Shown here in pieces: positions 14,001-21,462 of a stretch of 64,000 bases of DNA; within the stretch, counting starts at the first letter, position 1; each line of letters starts with the position of its first letter. This DNA is from Panopea generosa. Its lineage: Eukaryota > Mollusca > Bivalvia > Adapedonta > Hiatellidae. The notes under the pieces were generated by a model. That model ran no database searches and was not told the DNA's origin. It saw only the letters and a list, made by a program, of their open reading frames with translations. The position numbers and the translations under genes are program-made. The stretch covers positions 12,829,101 through 12,893,100 of the forward strand of contig CM055906.1 of NCBI GenBank assembly GCA_029582155.1, written 5' to 3'.

Positions 14001-14018
14001 CCGCAAGGTGCCGGTTAG
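4861..14018 (+). CDS. Type II membrane protein with Thr-rich stalk, two Ig-like domains and a chitin-binding-like C-terminus (5 exons, 5' partial)
   Basis: Joining 4861-5065, 7388-7657, 11034-11366, 13146-13478 and 13846-14018 gives 1314 bp: 437 residues plus a TAG stop, with all junctions in frame. Residues 1-38 are a Ser/Gly-rich then basic tail. Residues 39-62 are one strongly hydrophobic helix with lysine/arginine on its N-terminal side, so an N-in signal anchor. Residues about 69-158 are a Thr/Ser/Pro stalk suited to O-glycosylation. Residues about 160-269 and 271-380 are Ig-like, and 384-431 is CBM14/ChtBD2-like. The four introns are all phase 1, typical of shuffled extracellular modules. 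Entry at 4861 is phase 0, so at least one upstream exon with the start codon is missing or outside the window. A surface receptor or matrix-binding protein is inferred. A polyadenylation signal AATAAA lies at 14411. I do not recognise a named orthologue. Confidence 0.82.
5386..5578 (-). repeat. Dispersed repeat, partial third copy, minus strand
   Basis: On the minus strand this reads GGGTAGTCGCATAATGGCGG and GATAAATAATCC, then CACTGTCATGTTTGAATTGTG, with the same order and spacing as in the longer copies at 18041-18535 (+) and 43285-43785 (+). It lies in the first intron of the membrane-protein gene. The element class is unknown, and no terminal inverted repeats or coding capacity are seen. 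Confidence 0.75.
5579..6424. other. Intron sequence, nothing recognised
   Basis: AT-rich part of the intron between the exons at 4861-5065 and 7388-7657. No supported feature. Confidence 0.4.
6425..6640 (+). mobile_element. tRNA-derived SINE
   Basis: A-box-like GCGTGGCCCAGTGGGAGAGC and B-box GGGTTCGATC are followed by a body with TTTGAGTAAGACACTTTACC and GAAGACTTTGAGCGC. This is the same body type as the copies at 2398, 39920 and 40870. It sits inside an intron of the membrane-protein gene. The open frame crossing it is not a gene. Confidence 0.8.
7103..7281. mobile_element. TA-flanked MITE, copy 1 (about 178 bp)
   Basis: It starts TACAGTTAAACCTGTCTTAA and ends with an imperfect inverted copy (CATGTTTAACTA). 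The inside carries repeated AAGACAGGT/AAGCAGC words in both orientations. The second copy at 56071-56242 has the same internal order and a cleaner terminus. TA flanks and a CAGT start suggest a Tc1/mariner-type non-autonomous element (inference). Confidence 0.75.
7388..7657 (+). CDS. Exon: Thr-rich mucin-like stalk
   Basis: Acceptor TTTTCATCTTCCAG ends at 7387 and donor GCTT|GTACGT begins at 7658. The exon is 270 bp, phase 1 in and phase 1 out. About a third of the encoded residues are Thr, with many Ser/Pro and no Cys before the donor. The frame runs past the donor to a stop at 7711, but the read-through part (CTFYTRC...) breaks the composition, and the phase-1 donor joins correctly to the exon at 11034. 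Confidence 0.82.
7930..9632. repeat. 40-bp minisatellite array in an intron
   Basis: About 42 copies of a 40 bp unit built from GATACATGTTGGGGTTACCA and TACACTCTCTCCGTGCGAAT. Variants include ggggctacca, ggggatacca and gcgact. The edges are more degenerate (7930-8040). It lies in the 3.4 kb intron between 7657 and 11034, together with the 29 bp array that follows. Confidence 0.97.
9826..10830. repeat. 29-bp minisatellite array in the same intron
   Basis: About 34 copies of a 29 bp unit containing AAACTACTCAGGGATTGGAA and GTAAAGGT. A marker block (acttatggaggttaaactactaagagattg) occurs at about 10124 and again at about 10402, and the flanking units match too. A segment of about 278 bp was therefore duplicated as a block. 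Confidence 0.96.
11034..11366 (+). CDS. Exon: first Ig-like domain
   Basis: Acceptor ATATATATTCCAG ends at 11033 and donor ACAA|GTATGT begins at 11367. The exon is 333 bp, phase 1 in and phase 1 out. The encoded domain has VTLNC (Cys about 179) and NFSCAF (Cys about 253), about 74 residues apart, with alternating hydrophobic residues as in the B and F strands of an Ig fold. Potential N-glycosylation sites NVT and NTT are present. An extra Cys at about 245 is unusual. Fold assigned from pattern only. Confidence 0.8.
11367..12289. other. Intron sequence, nothing recognised
   Basis: Part of the 1.8 kb intron between the two Ig-like exons. AT-rich, no element recognised. Confidence 0.4.
12290..12545 (-). 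mobile_element. Probable SINE body, minus strand, head missing
   Basis: Contains the words TGGTGTTTAGCGTCGCTTTC, CAGTCATATCGCGACGGTGT, CACATGGTATGATACCCCA and CTGAGCGTCAAGCGAGGAAGC. This series is familiar to me as an interspersed repeat in bivalve genomes, normally ending in a tRNA-like head, which is not present here. The recollection cannot be checked from this window because there is no second copy. Confidence 0.55.
12895..13090 (-). mobile_element. tRNA-derived SINE, minus strand, abutting the second Ig exon
   Basis: Words TTTATTTTACATCGATTG, GGCAAATCATACTTGAAG and CAGTACTAAGCATATGCG match the inverted SINE bodies at 39727-39840 and 40875-40990. A degraded tRNA-like head lies at its right end (TTCGAGGTCC on the + strand). 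It ends about 55 bp before the Ig exon, so the open frame that seems to extend the exon leftwards is SINE sequence. Confidence 0.7.
13146..13478 (+). CDS. Exon: second Ig-like domain
   Basis: Acceptor TGCCTATTTTCAG ends at 13145 and donor CCAA|GTGAGT begins at 13479. The exon is 333 bp, phase 1 in and phase 1 out, the same length and phase as the first Ig exon. It encodes IKLQC (Cys about 293), LAWKF (Trp about 306) and VENGSDFRCEIED (Cys about 355), the classic C-W-...-C pattern of an I/V-set Ig domain. NFT, NCS and NST sites are present. The continuation past the donor is intronic. Confidence 0.88.
13846..14018 (+). CDS. Terminal exon: CBM14/ChtBD2-like chitin-binding domain and stop
   Basis: Acceptor TTTTTTAATACAG ends at 13845. 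Entry is phase 1 and TAG is at 14016-14018. Residues about 384-431 contain six cysteines: NFC, 15 residues, C, TLVVY, C, 11 residues, EC, DPGHC, then TAC. The CxxxxxC followed by VYEIECDPG is the characteristic peritrophin-A core. The His-Cys after DPG is an extra cysteine compared with the usual hydrophobic residue, and the canonical sixth Cys is absent. The pairing may therefore differ. Confidence 0.8.
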
Positions 14019-15499
14019 GACAAGAACGGTTTAATGTTTATATAACTGGAGAGGGTTAGTTTAGACACACTGGCGAACTTATTAGAAATTAGAATATAAC
14101 CACCAAAACTTCCTAAATGTCTTATATATTTAACTTAAATTTAAACGGTTATGTTTAAAAAGTATTTAACTAATGTCAGTGAAATCAACTGGAATAGCTT
14201 TTCTCGAACAAGTATAAAATAATAATCACTGGGATGTGTTAATATTTGTTTTTATGTTTTTAAGTGTTAAAGTATTTACGTACATATTTAAATGTGTTGG
14301 CAAACAGAAGTCTAGTCTTAATTCATCAAACATTTAAGTCCAGAAACACTGCCAATAATTTAAGCAGAAAATAGTTGGTAAGAAATATGATTTCTAACGT
14401 TTTTTGTTAAAATAAACGTTTAAAGAGCACTTGTTCCGCATGTTAATATGGTAATTAACTGATTTAATTGATGCCATCTAGATTTCGAGTGTGTATGTTT
14501 TATATTTTGAATTTAAGTCGGAGTCTCTAACTCATCATATTGATAAATTTAAGTCCTTGCGACAACACCTTGGTGAATATCAAGGTCGTCTTTAAACACT
14601 GTTTGCTGTGCCAGTATGACATGTATGTAAATAGGTAGCTATTGTTTTGGCCAAATTTTGATTTGTTATTATCATTTTGAATAAAACCAAGGAACAGAAA
14701 TCAAAATATTAAATTTTCATACATTTGAGTTTGAAAATGGACTGAGCCTAAAAAAACCTCATGTTTATTCACTCCATGTATATTGAATCGTTTAACACGA
14801 CCAATGTTTTAGGTACTTGTAATAACAGTAAAACCACACTACAAACACACACACACAGCACAAAGACTTTAACAAGGTGTGTTTGCTTAACATGAAACTA
14901 TATCTTGTAGACACTTTCCAGGGGTCTGCAATTACTTTAAAGTTTTTGCCTGAAGCTACGCACCAAATATTTGATGGAGGTATACTTTGTCAGAGGGACT
15001 ATGACTGTATTTAATATTGATTATCATTTTGGGCGCATGTTCCACTTTAAGTTTTTATTTTTATTGAGTGAACACAGTTTTTGGAGGTAAGACATTAACA
15101 ATGTAGAAGTTGAAGATTTTGTAAGTAGTAGCTTAAAAGAAATTCTTTTATTTAGCATAATATCTTTTGAAATATAACAAATATATGGTTTTGGTGACAA
15201 ATTTAATGCAATATGCTGATGGGTGAAAATATTATTTTTCAGAAATTTATATTAACATTATTTTAAATGTGTCAAATTCCTTTAAGATATTAAGAAAAAC
15301 ATATCAAAATATCTTACGCCTGTCAGTTATGACAAAATACGAGTATCTTTGTTTGAATCTATTTCAGATATCTAAAATCAGAATTTGCTATAAAATGCGT
15401 TGTACTTGACAAACTGTACCAGATAAAACATCTGTATGTACCACATAAAAATGCTGATCTATGGACATATAATTTATATATTTGCCACTGACAATTAAT
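14019..15499. other. 3' region between convergent genes
   Basis: Contains probable polyadenylation signals for the + gene (AATAAA at 14411 and about 14681) and a short CA run at about 14846. No coding sequence or element recognised. Confidence 0.5.
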
Positions 15500-15621
15500 T
15501 TATAAAAGCAACAAGAAAATAAATGAACGAGACGCGTTCCCCAAACAAAAGGTCAGCCATTCGCCTTGTTCCTTATCAACTTTGATAAGAGACTTTGTAG
15601 GCGTCAATACGACCCTGACGA
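15500..15621 (-). CDS. Terminal exon of the unrecognised minus-strand gene
   Basis: Minus-strand acceptor CGTAAGTCAG precedes 15621. The two entry bases complete a Val codon with the G left by the upstream exon. It encodes 39 residues including EGWLTFC-like EQGEWLTFCLGNAS and ends SFIFLLLL-stop. Confidence 0.55.
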
Positions 15622-16987
15622 CTGACTTACGATTATAATCTACATGTATATAAACACAGACCTTGATAAACGCTACCTTTATCAAACATCTTACATTTTT
15701 AAGGTGGCATTTTCAACATTCTGATGCCATTTTATTTTACATTTTAATTAAAATAACTACTACAATGGGAAATAATGAACTTTGAAAAAGACATTATAAA
15801 TGAAAAAACAAATAACGAAATACCTGCTTGTACAAAGACTTTAATAGAAACGGCCCATTTGTGTTCTGTTTTGTTTCTCAGCCCTGTCTGATAATCACAG
15901 AACACAAATACAGAGACACTTATAGTGTATTTCATGTAACCTGATGTGTTTACACGGGAGTCCAGACTGATAAAATGATAACGACAACGATTGTTATAAT
16001 ACACGGATAGTCTCTCATAATTACTTAATGATTGTGAACTGCCAGTTTATCAGCAATAGTTAAACATAAATTATAATGCAGAAAAGACACTTTACCACAG
16101 GATTATATCATTTGGCGATACGTTATGTATTTAGGTTTATTCGAAAACTCATTCTGTAATTAAATGTCCTGTCTTGCATGTTTTTTCTACTCTGACATAT
16201 TTAAAACGATGTTTATTATTAAACTGCACTTCGATATTCGGTGTTCGTATACCGGTATTCAAGTTAAAACTTACACACACTAACCTGACAAAGAAAGTGA
16301 ATATCAAACTGTCTTCAGTCTAATTTAAAAAACACCCTGAATAAACGATTCATAATAAGGAGTGTAAATATTATACTATATGACTTACTCCTTACTCAAG
16401 TTTTAGAACTGTAGTATAGACTGTGTAAATAGCCCTTTAATATGCTTAACTCTTTACTCAACTTTTAGTACTGTTTACTTTTACCTGAAGTGTGAATAGA
16501 TTTTTAACATGGTTTACTCTTTGCCAATGTGTACAGTACTATAATATTTACACTCACAAAACGTTATCATTTTTCATATTCTTTGCCCAAGTGTAAGTAC
16601 AGTACTATAAGATTTACTCTTACTTAAGTGTTATTATTTTTCCTACTCTTTGCCGTAGTGTTAATAATAATACTATAACATTTACTCTTTACCCACATGT
16701 TAGTACTATACCCTTATACTTCCTCTGTACTCTGACCAGTATGTTTTGTGTAAGCTCTTTATAAATCATTTGTGATCCGATTTTGAAATCCTGATTTATA
16801 TTTATAACTTATATATAATAATTATTAGTCATAACGTATAACACAGTAACTTACTACCTCCCTGATACTTGCATAAACCATGTTTCTCACTTATATATTG
16901 TTTTGTTATCTCTCAAATCCAGTGTAGATGGTACATCATTAAACGCAATTTCCAACATGTAAACTTCGCCCCTTATCAGGTTCGTAC
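15500..16987 (-). CDS. 3' part of an unrecognised extracellular-type gene (3 exons, 5' end not found)
   Basis: Reading leftwards, exons 16987-16891, 15966-15824 and 15621-15500 join in frame (phases 1-2, 2-1, 1-stop). They encode about 120 residues with beta-strand-like alternation: RGEVYMLEIAFNDVPSTLDL, then YTISVSVFVFCDY, then VRVVLTPTK, ending in a short hydrophobic tail FIFLLLL before TAA. Two or three Cys and NKT/NAS glycosylation motifs suggest an extracellular protein. No family recognised. Upstream exon(s) should lie between 16988 and 19050, because the next - strand gene ends at 19051. A short candidate with a phase-1 donor at about 17567 is too weak to call. It could also be a gene remnant. 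Confidence 0.55.
15824..15966 (-). CDS. Internal exon of the unrecognised minus-strand gene
   Basis: Acceptor TATCATTTTATCAG precedes 15966 and donor GCAG|GTATTT lies at 15823. The exon is 143 bp. Two other AG sites upstream (about 16032 and 16041) keep the same phase and could start a longer exon. It encodes SGYMKYTISVSVFVFCDYQ and KWAVSIKVFVQ. Confidence 0.6.
16380..16735. repeat. Degenerate tandem repeat, about 60-70 bp period
   Basis: The words TTACTCTTTACTCAA, AGTACTATAA and CTTTGCC recur about six times with heavy divergence. It lies within the intron between 15966 and 16891. Confidence 0.7.
16891..16987 (-). CDS. Internal exon of the unrecognised minus-strand gene
   Basis: Acceptor GCACTATTTCAG precedes 16987 and donor TATAA|GTGAGA lies at 16890. 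The exon is 97 bp, entering in phase 1 and leaving in phase 2, which fits the exon at 15966. It is open only in this frame and is bounded upstream by a stop about 24 bases before the acceptor. Confidence 0.6.
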
Positions 16988-18040
16988 CTGAAATAGTGCT
17001 GGTCCTGACAGCTATTTACCAGGGACGACAGTATATCTTGAATTTGCCAAAATCACTTAACTACTCCTGTTTTTTCCAATATTGTTCTACATTAAATAGT
17101 TCTAATGAAAACAAACATCAGAGGGCATGCGTTGGAACACAGGTCAGTGGGTAAGCGCTACATGTTGGCAACACAATGGAAGCATATTGTGTCTGAAACG
17201 TATGCAGTCTTGTTCAATTATTTCCCTTAGTGGCGGTAGCAAGATTAATGCGCCGCAAGAAATGAGAGCTGTGTAAATCGGTTGAACATTATCTTTGTTG
17301 AAAATGCTTAAAATGTCATATTTCTTTTTTCACATTTGGAACATTTCCATGAGCTCTGTTAAGTCGTTTGGATGGCATTGGGTACAGTTGGATGAAGATA
17401 TAGCAGTTTTAAAGGTGCGTAGTGATTCATTGCAACAAATTGGAAGTATTGTCAAAAATGAAGGTGTGTCATCAAACCATCAAAATTGTGAAAAAGCAAT
17501 CTAGTCAACAGCATTTTTTCCCCTGCATAGTTGGACTGACAGAGGACAATCTATGGAAACAAGATACCTTTAGAACCATTAACAATGTGTTCAGTGTTCC
17601 GGAAGTGCATGTCTCTATATGTAGAACAGTGCACAATTAATAGTTGTGTGAGACGTGTAGTGATACAATTTCACACTTCCCGCTTTTTATATTTTATTTG
17701 TGTAATCTCGTTGTATGCTGTATTTAGATGTTGTTCTACTTTCTCAGCCAATGAAATCGCTCAGTTTTTTTTAAATAAAAATTCCACTTCACGAAGAAAT
17801 TTCTATTTTCCATTCTGTAAAATATAAAACGTTCCATTTTGAACCAACTTCTGAAGCTGCAGAGACAATGCTACTATATTTTTACTACGGTGGCGAATCA
17901 ACGTGACCTTATGCTAAAGGTCAAAGGAAAAGTGCCCGTTTCTGGTATCATTTTTTGCAGATAACTTCCTTAAAACTAACATTTCCTGAAAAATCACAAA
18001 ACAATGACGAATGCAGTCTCTGTAAAAAGACGAACCTACG
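16988..18040. other. Sequence without a supported feature
   Basis: This should hold the upstream exon(s) of the minus-strand gene ending at 15500. A short open stretch before a GTATCT donor at about 17567 has the needed phase but little else to support it. Confidence 0.4.
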
Positions 18041-18535
18041 TTGCTATTAACTGGCCGTACGAAATATGTAGGCATAGTACCACCATTGTAAAAAGGAAGT
18101 CCTTCCGTGGGGTAGTCGCATAATGGCGGTTATAAATAATCCTCGTTTCTTCTTCTTTTAAAATGCATTTTCCTTATTTTACTGCTCTTTTTCTTATTAG
18201 AATGACATTATTGTTGTATTTTGAACATTTTGATAGCATTGTCAAGTTTGAATTGTGAATTTAGAAAAAAATTGATGCTTGGAAATTCGGGTATGAATAC
18301 ATGATTTTGGAAATCTACTTTCACTTTATCAACAGTACACACTAAGCAGGAAAAAAATCTCATCACATGACTCCTACTTTTCTCCTGATGTTTTCATAGT
18401 GCAAAGGTTGACAAACAGTAAAATGTAGGTTTCACTTCTTTCATTTGGGTTTCTCTATGAATGCCAAGCTTTCAAACTTTTATTGTTTACTATAAAATAA
18501 AGAACACAAATCAATGGTAGGATTACACATGTAAC
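18041..18535 (+). repeat. Dispersed repeat, long copy 1
   Basis: About 495 bp matching 43285-43785 in order throughout: GGGTAGTCGCATAATGGCGG, TTTGAACATTTTGATAGCAT, TTGATGCTTGGAAATT, AAACAGTAAAATGTA, GCTTTCAAACTTTTATT and a final ACAAATCAATGGT. A partial inverted copy lies at 5386-5578. No clear terminal inverted repeat, poly-A tail or coding frame. Confidence 0.85.
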
Positions 18536-19006
18536 GGCGTATATCTTTTTTTTTTTAAATTTCACCACCCCATCGCTTCAACTGAGCAAAATATATTTTT
18601 CACTTTCCCCACCAGTTCATAGTATCATGTCACATCGATGCTGCATGCAGCTTCAAAAAGACTGCAATCCCTCAAATTCACAATCAACTTCAATTATAAA
18701 CACGCCCCCTAAATCCATTTAATCCAATGAAAATTTACAAGGAACGTGCAAAATATTTATTTTGAAACAAACAGTGCTAACGCGCACACGCTCGTGTTTG
18801 TGTCTGTCAATCAACGTTTGCGTTTTTCATGCGCTTTATTCTATAAATAAAAAGTATGCAACACTACCATGACTGGTACCCTGGGACGAGAACGTAGAAC
18901 AACATCTAAGCCGGTTTGAAGTTACATGGAAATAAACTTCTAACCTATACTTGGGAGAGCACATTTTGCTATTATAACTAAATCGGCGAATAAAAGTTTA
19001 TATGAT

Positions 19007-19012
19007 TTTATT
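19007..19012 (-). terminator. Probable polyadenylation signal AATAAA of the GM2-activator-like gene
   Basis: AATAAA on the minus strand about 40 bases after the stop codon at 19051. Further AATAAA sites lie near 18836. Confidence 0.45.
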
Positions 19013-19050
19013 TTTTTTAAAATTGAAACAACGCTATTTCCCATATAACT

Positions 19051-19149
19051 CTATGTTAACACTTGACCACCATAGTTTACAAAGAATTGCGCACAACCAT
19101 AGTTGTCACCAGATTTCGAATTAAAACTTATCTTCACGGCATAATGACC
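19051..19149 (-). CDS. GM2-activator-like gene, exon 4 (terminal)
   Basis: Minus-strand acceptor TTGTATATTTCAG precedes 19149. Entry is phase 0. It encodes 32 residues beginning GHYAVKISFNSKSG with Cys 186, then TAG. The G-x-Y-x-V-K start matches the last strand pair of the family. Too short to stand out as an open frame by itself. Confidence 0.85.
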   Translation of the reverse strand, partial: GHYAVKISFNSKSGDNYGCAQFFVNYGGQVLT

Positions 19150-21431
19150 CTGAAATATACAAAAAATAGTTAACTAACGGAGATGAGTATGGAAAACTAA
19201 GAAAGTATTGCTATGTTGACATATTTCTGCTATCACATAGCCAGAGAGTTGTCGATACTTTGTCTAGATACTAACTCGACTATGTCGAGATAACCGTCAT
19301 TTTAGCCTTAATTGCAAATTAATATATCAATATCACGTTGATTTACTATTATAGCAGTAGTTTTATTTACTGTTTGTACATGTAATATTAATGGATCTTA
19401 GATTTGTGTTCGTATATTATTGAGTTTATTAAGCGAGGTTCTGCCGAACGCTATATTATTTTTGCCAACGAGTTTGATAAATTGTAAATGAGCTCGCATG
19501 TAAGATTCGTTTTACCACATAACTCGGTATAGTTTACATAACCATTTATTAAACATATCTTCTGTATTAGGAACGAGAAAAAGGGACATTTTTGTTACCG
19601 TGAATCATCGTATGACGTAAGGTCTCGAAATAATGTCATTTCACCATGACAAATCGACGTCATTTATATATTCGGGCAAGTCGGAAAATACTTCGGCAAT
19701 TTATATACGAGAGCCCAGAACGGAAAACACCATGCAATGAATCAGAATTGATAGACACTAGACTAATATCGAAAATATGTCATGGATTTGCTACACTCCT
19801 GCACTGCAACTCATGTGATACAATAAATTACGATATGCCAATAACATTCAAAACAAATTATAACTAATTTTACGAAATGTTATCTTCGTGATGCTTTGAA
19901 ATGTCTTGTGTAATAACACAATAGTTGAATAATGAATAAAACTTGCTGGACGTTCATGAGATGTGAGCTAAAATGTGCCACGCAAGGTAAGTGCATTCAG
20001 AAGAATAGTTTCACGTAAACCTTGTCCGTTACACTTAAGTTCTTATCTCATGTTCCGCAAATACCGTTTATCTTTTAGACTGATATTATTAATGCACTTA
20101 ATAAACATCACCATGTCAAACTTTTCAGGTGTTGAATCCATAAGTTATAGTGGATGGACGGAACAATAAAGGTCACGCGTTCCTGTACAATTAAATGTCC
20201 TGTTGGTTAATTATATATTAGTGTTTAACCTCATTTGACAACGAATAGAATCGGTTCAATTTTTAAAATTGTGTCGCTTTTATTTTTTATTAAGAAGTTC
20301 GTCATCACTGCACATACGTGAATAGCATTGCGCAGACTCCATCCTTGATTCAATTCTGAACGAGTCATGTTACAAACTACCAAACTACAAAGCCGGGCGA
20401 GCTATGCTTAGAAACGGCCTTAGCAAACATCAACTTTAAAACGTCAGTCATCTCGGTTTTCATCGTAGCTCCGCCCAGAATCAGTCAAATGACGTCAAAC
20501 TGTCAGTCAAATGACGTTTAACACTTAGCCAGTTAGCGTTCATTTAATATAAAAAAAAAGAAACAAGAAACCCCGGTCGGTGCCTTTGGGTTTCTTAATT
20601 CTTAAATCTTAACTTAATGAACACCAACTGTTACATGTCGTCAATGTCTACAAGGCTTATTTTATCCAAAAATGTTCACGAAGCTAGAACTGTCCGATCA
20701 TGGGCATGCATCCATGGTAGTTCCATATTGGTTCAATGAAGGAGTTACGTCACGGATTATGACTAGTTGTAAACAAGTGATGATGTAATACAAACGTTGT
20801 ACAGACTGCGTAGACTGAGAGAGGAAAAATACTATTGCATACGGTATCTTGCAATTACAAAACATACCGAATAAATAGCAAATTCGTGTTTATTGAGTCC
20901 TTCCTACCCTAGAGGCTAATGAGATAAACAACACGCTCACTTGCAATAAATTATGCAGAATAACTGGGCAAGCTTCGGGATTTTAAAGTAGCAAAAATAA
21001 TAAACCTCGATTGCATAGTTCTGCAGCATGTTACCCCAGTGTGGCATGGCTTAGAATAATGTCTCAAGTTGACACCGTCGAGATATGTCTGAACGATTAA
21101 AAACAACATGAAACGCGAACCGAGATATAACACTTTACCTTAGGTAGTGCATTGAGTTCCACAAGGTTGTACGGTAAGATAATGGTCTCGGAGCGGAACA
21201 CAATGTTACCCTGGAGAAGAGGACAACCAGCGTGGTAGGACAGGGCATTCAGCAGTAACTTGTCCACTTGTATATCGATATCGTGTTCTATAACATCTAT
21301 GTCACCAAACAACATCTTGTCTATCACCACGCAGGAGTCGTATACTCGCCTGAAAACAACATACTAATTAATAAGATAACTTTTATGTTGTCAAGGAGGA
21401 GTCTGCACACTAAGCTGTTGTCAAGGGTGGT

Positions 21432-21462
<31 letters not shown>

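Noticed and set aside
17560..17640. Upstream exon for the minus-strand gene at 15500-16987 with a GTATCT donor in phase 1
   Set aside because: Short, without a signal peptide and with several equally weak alternatives nearby.
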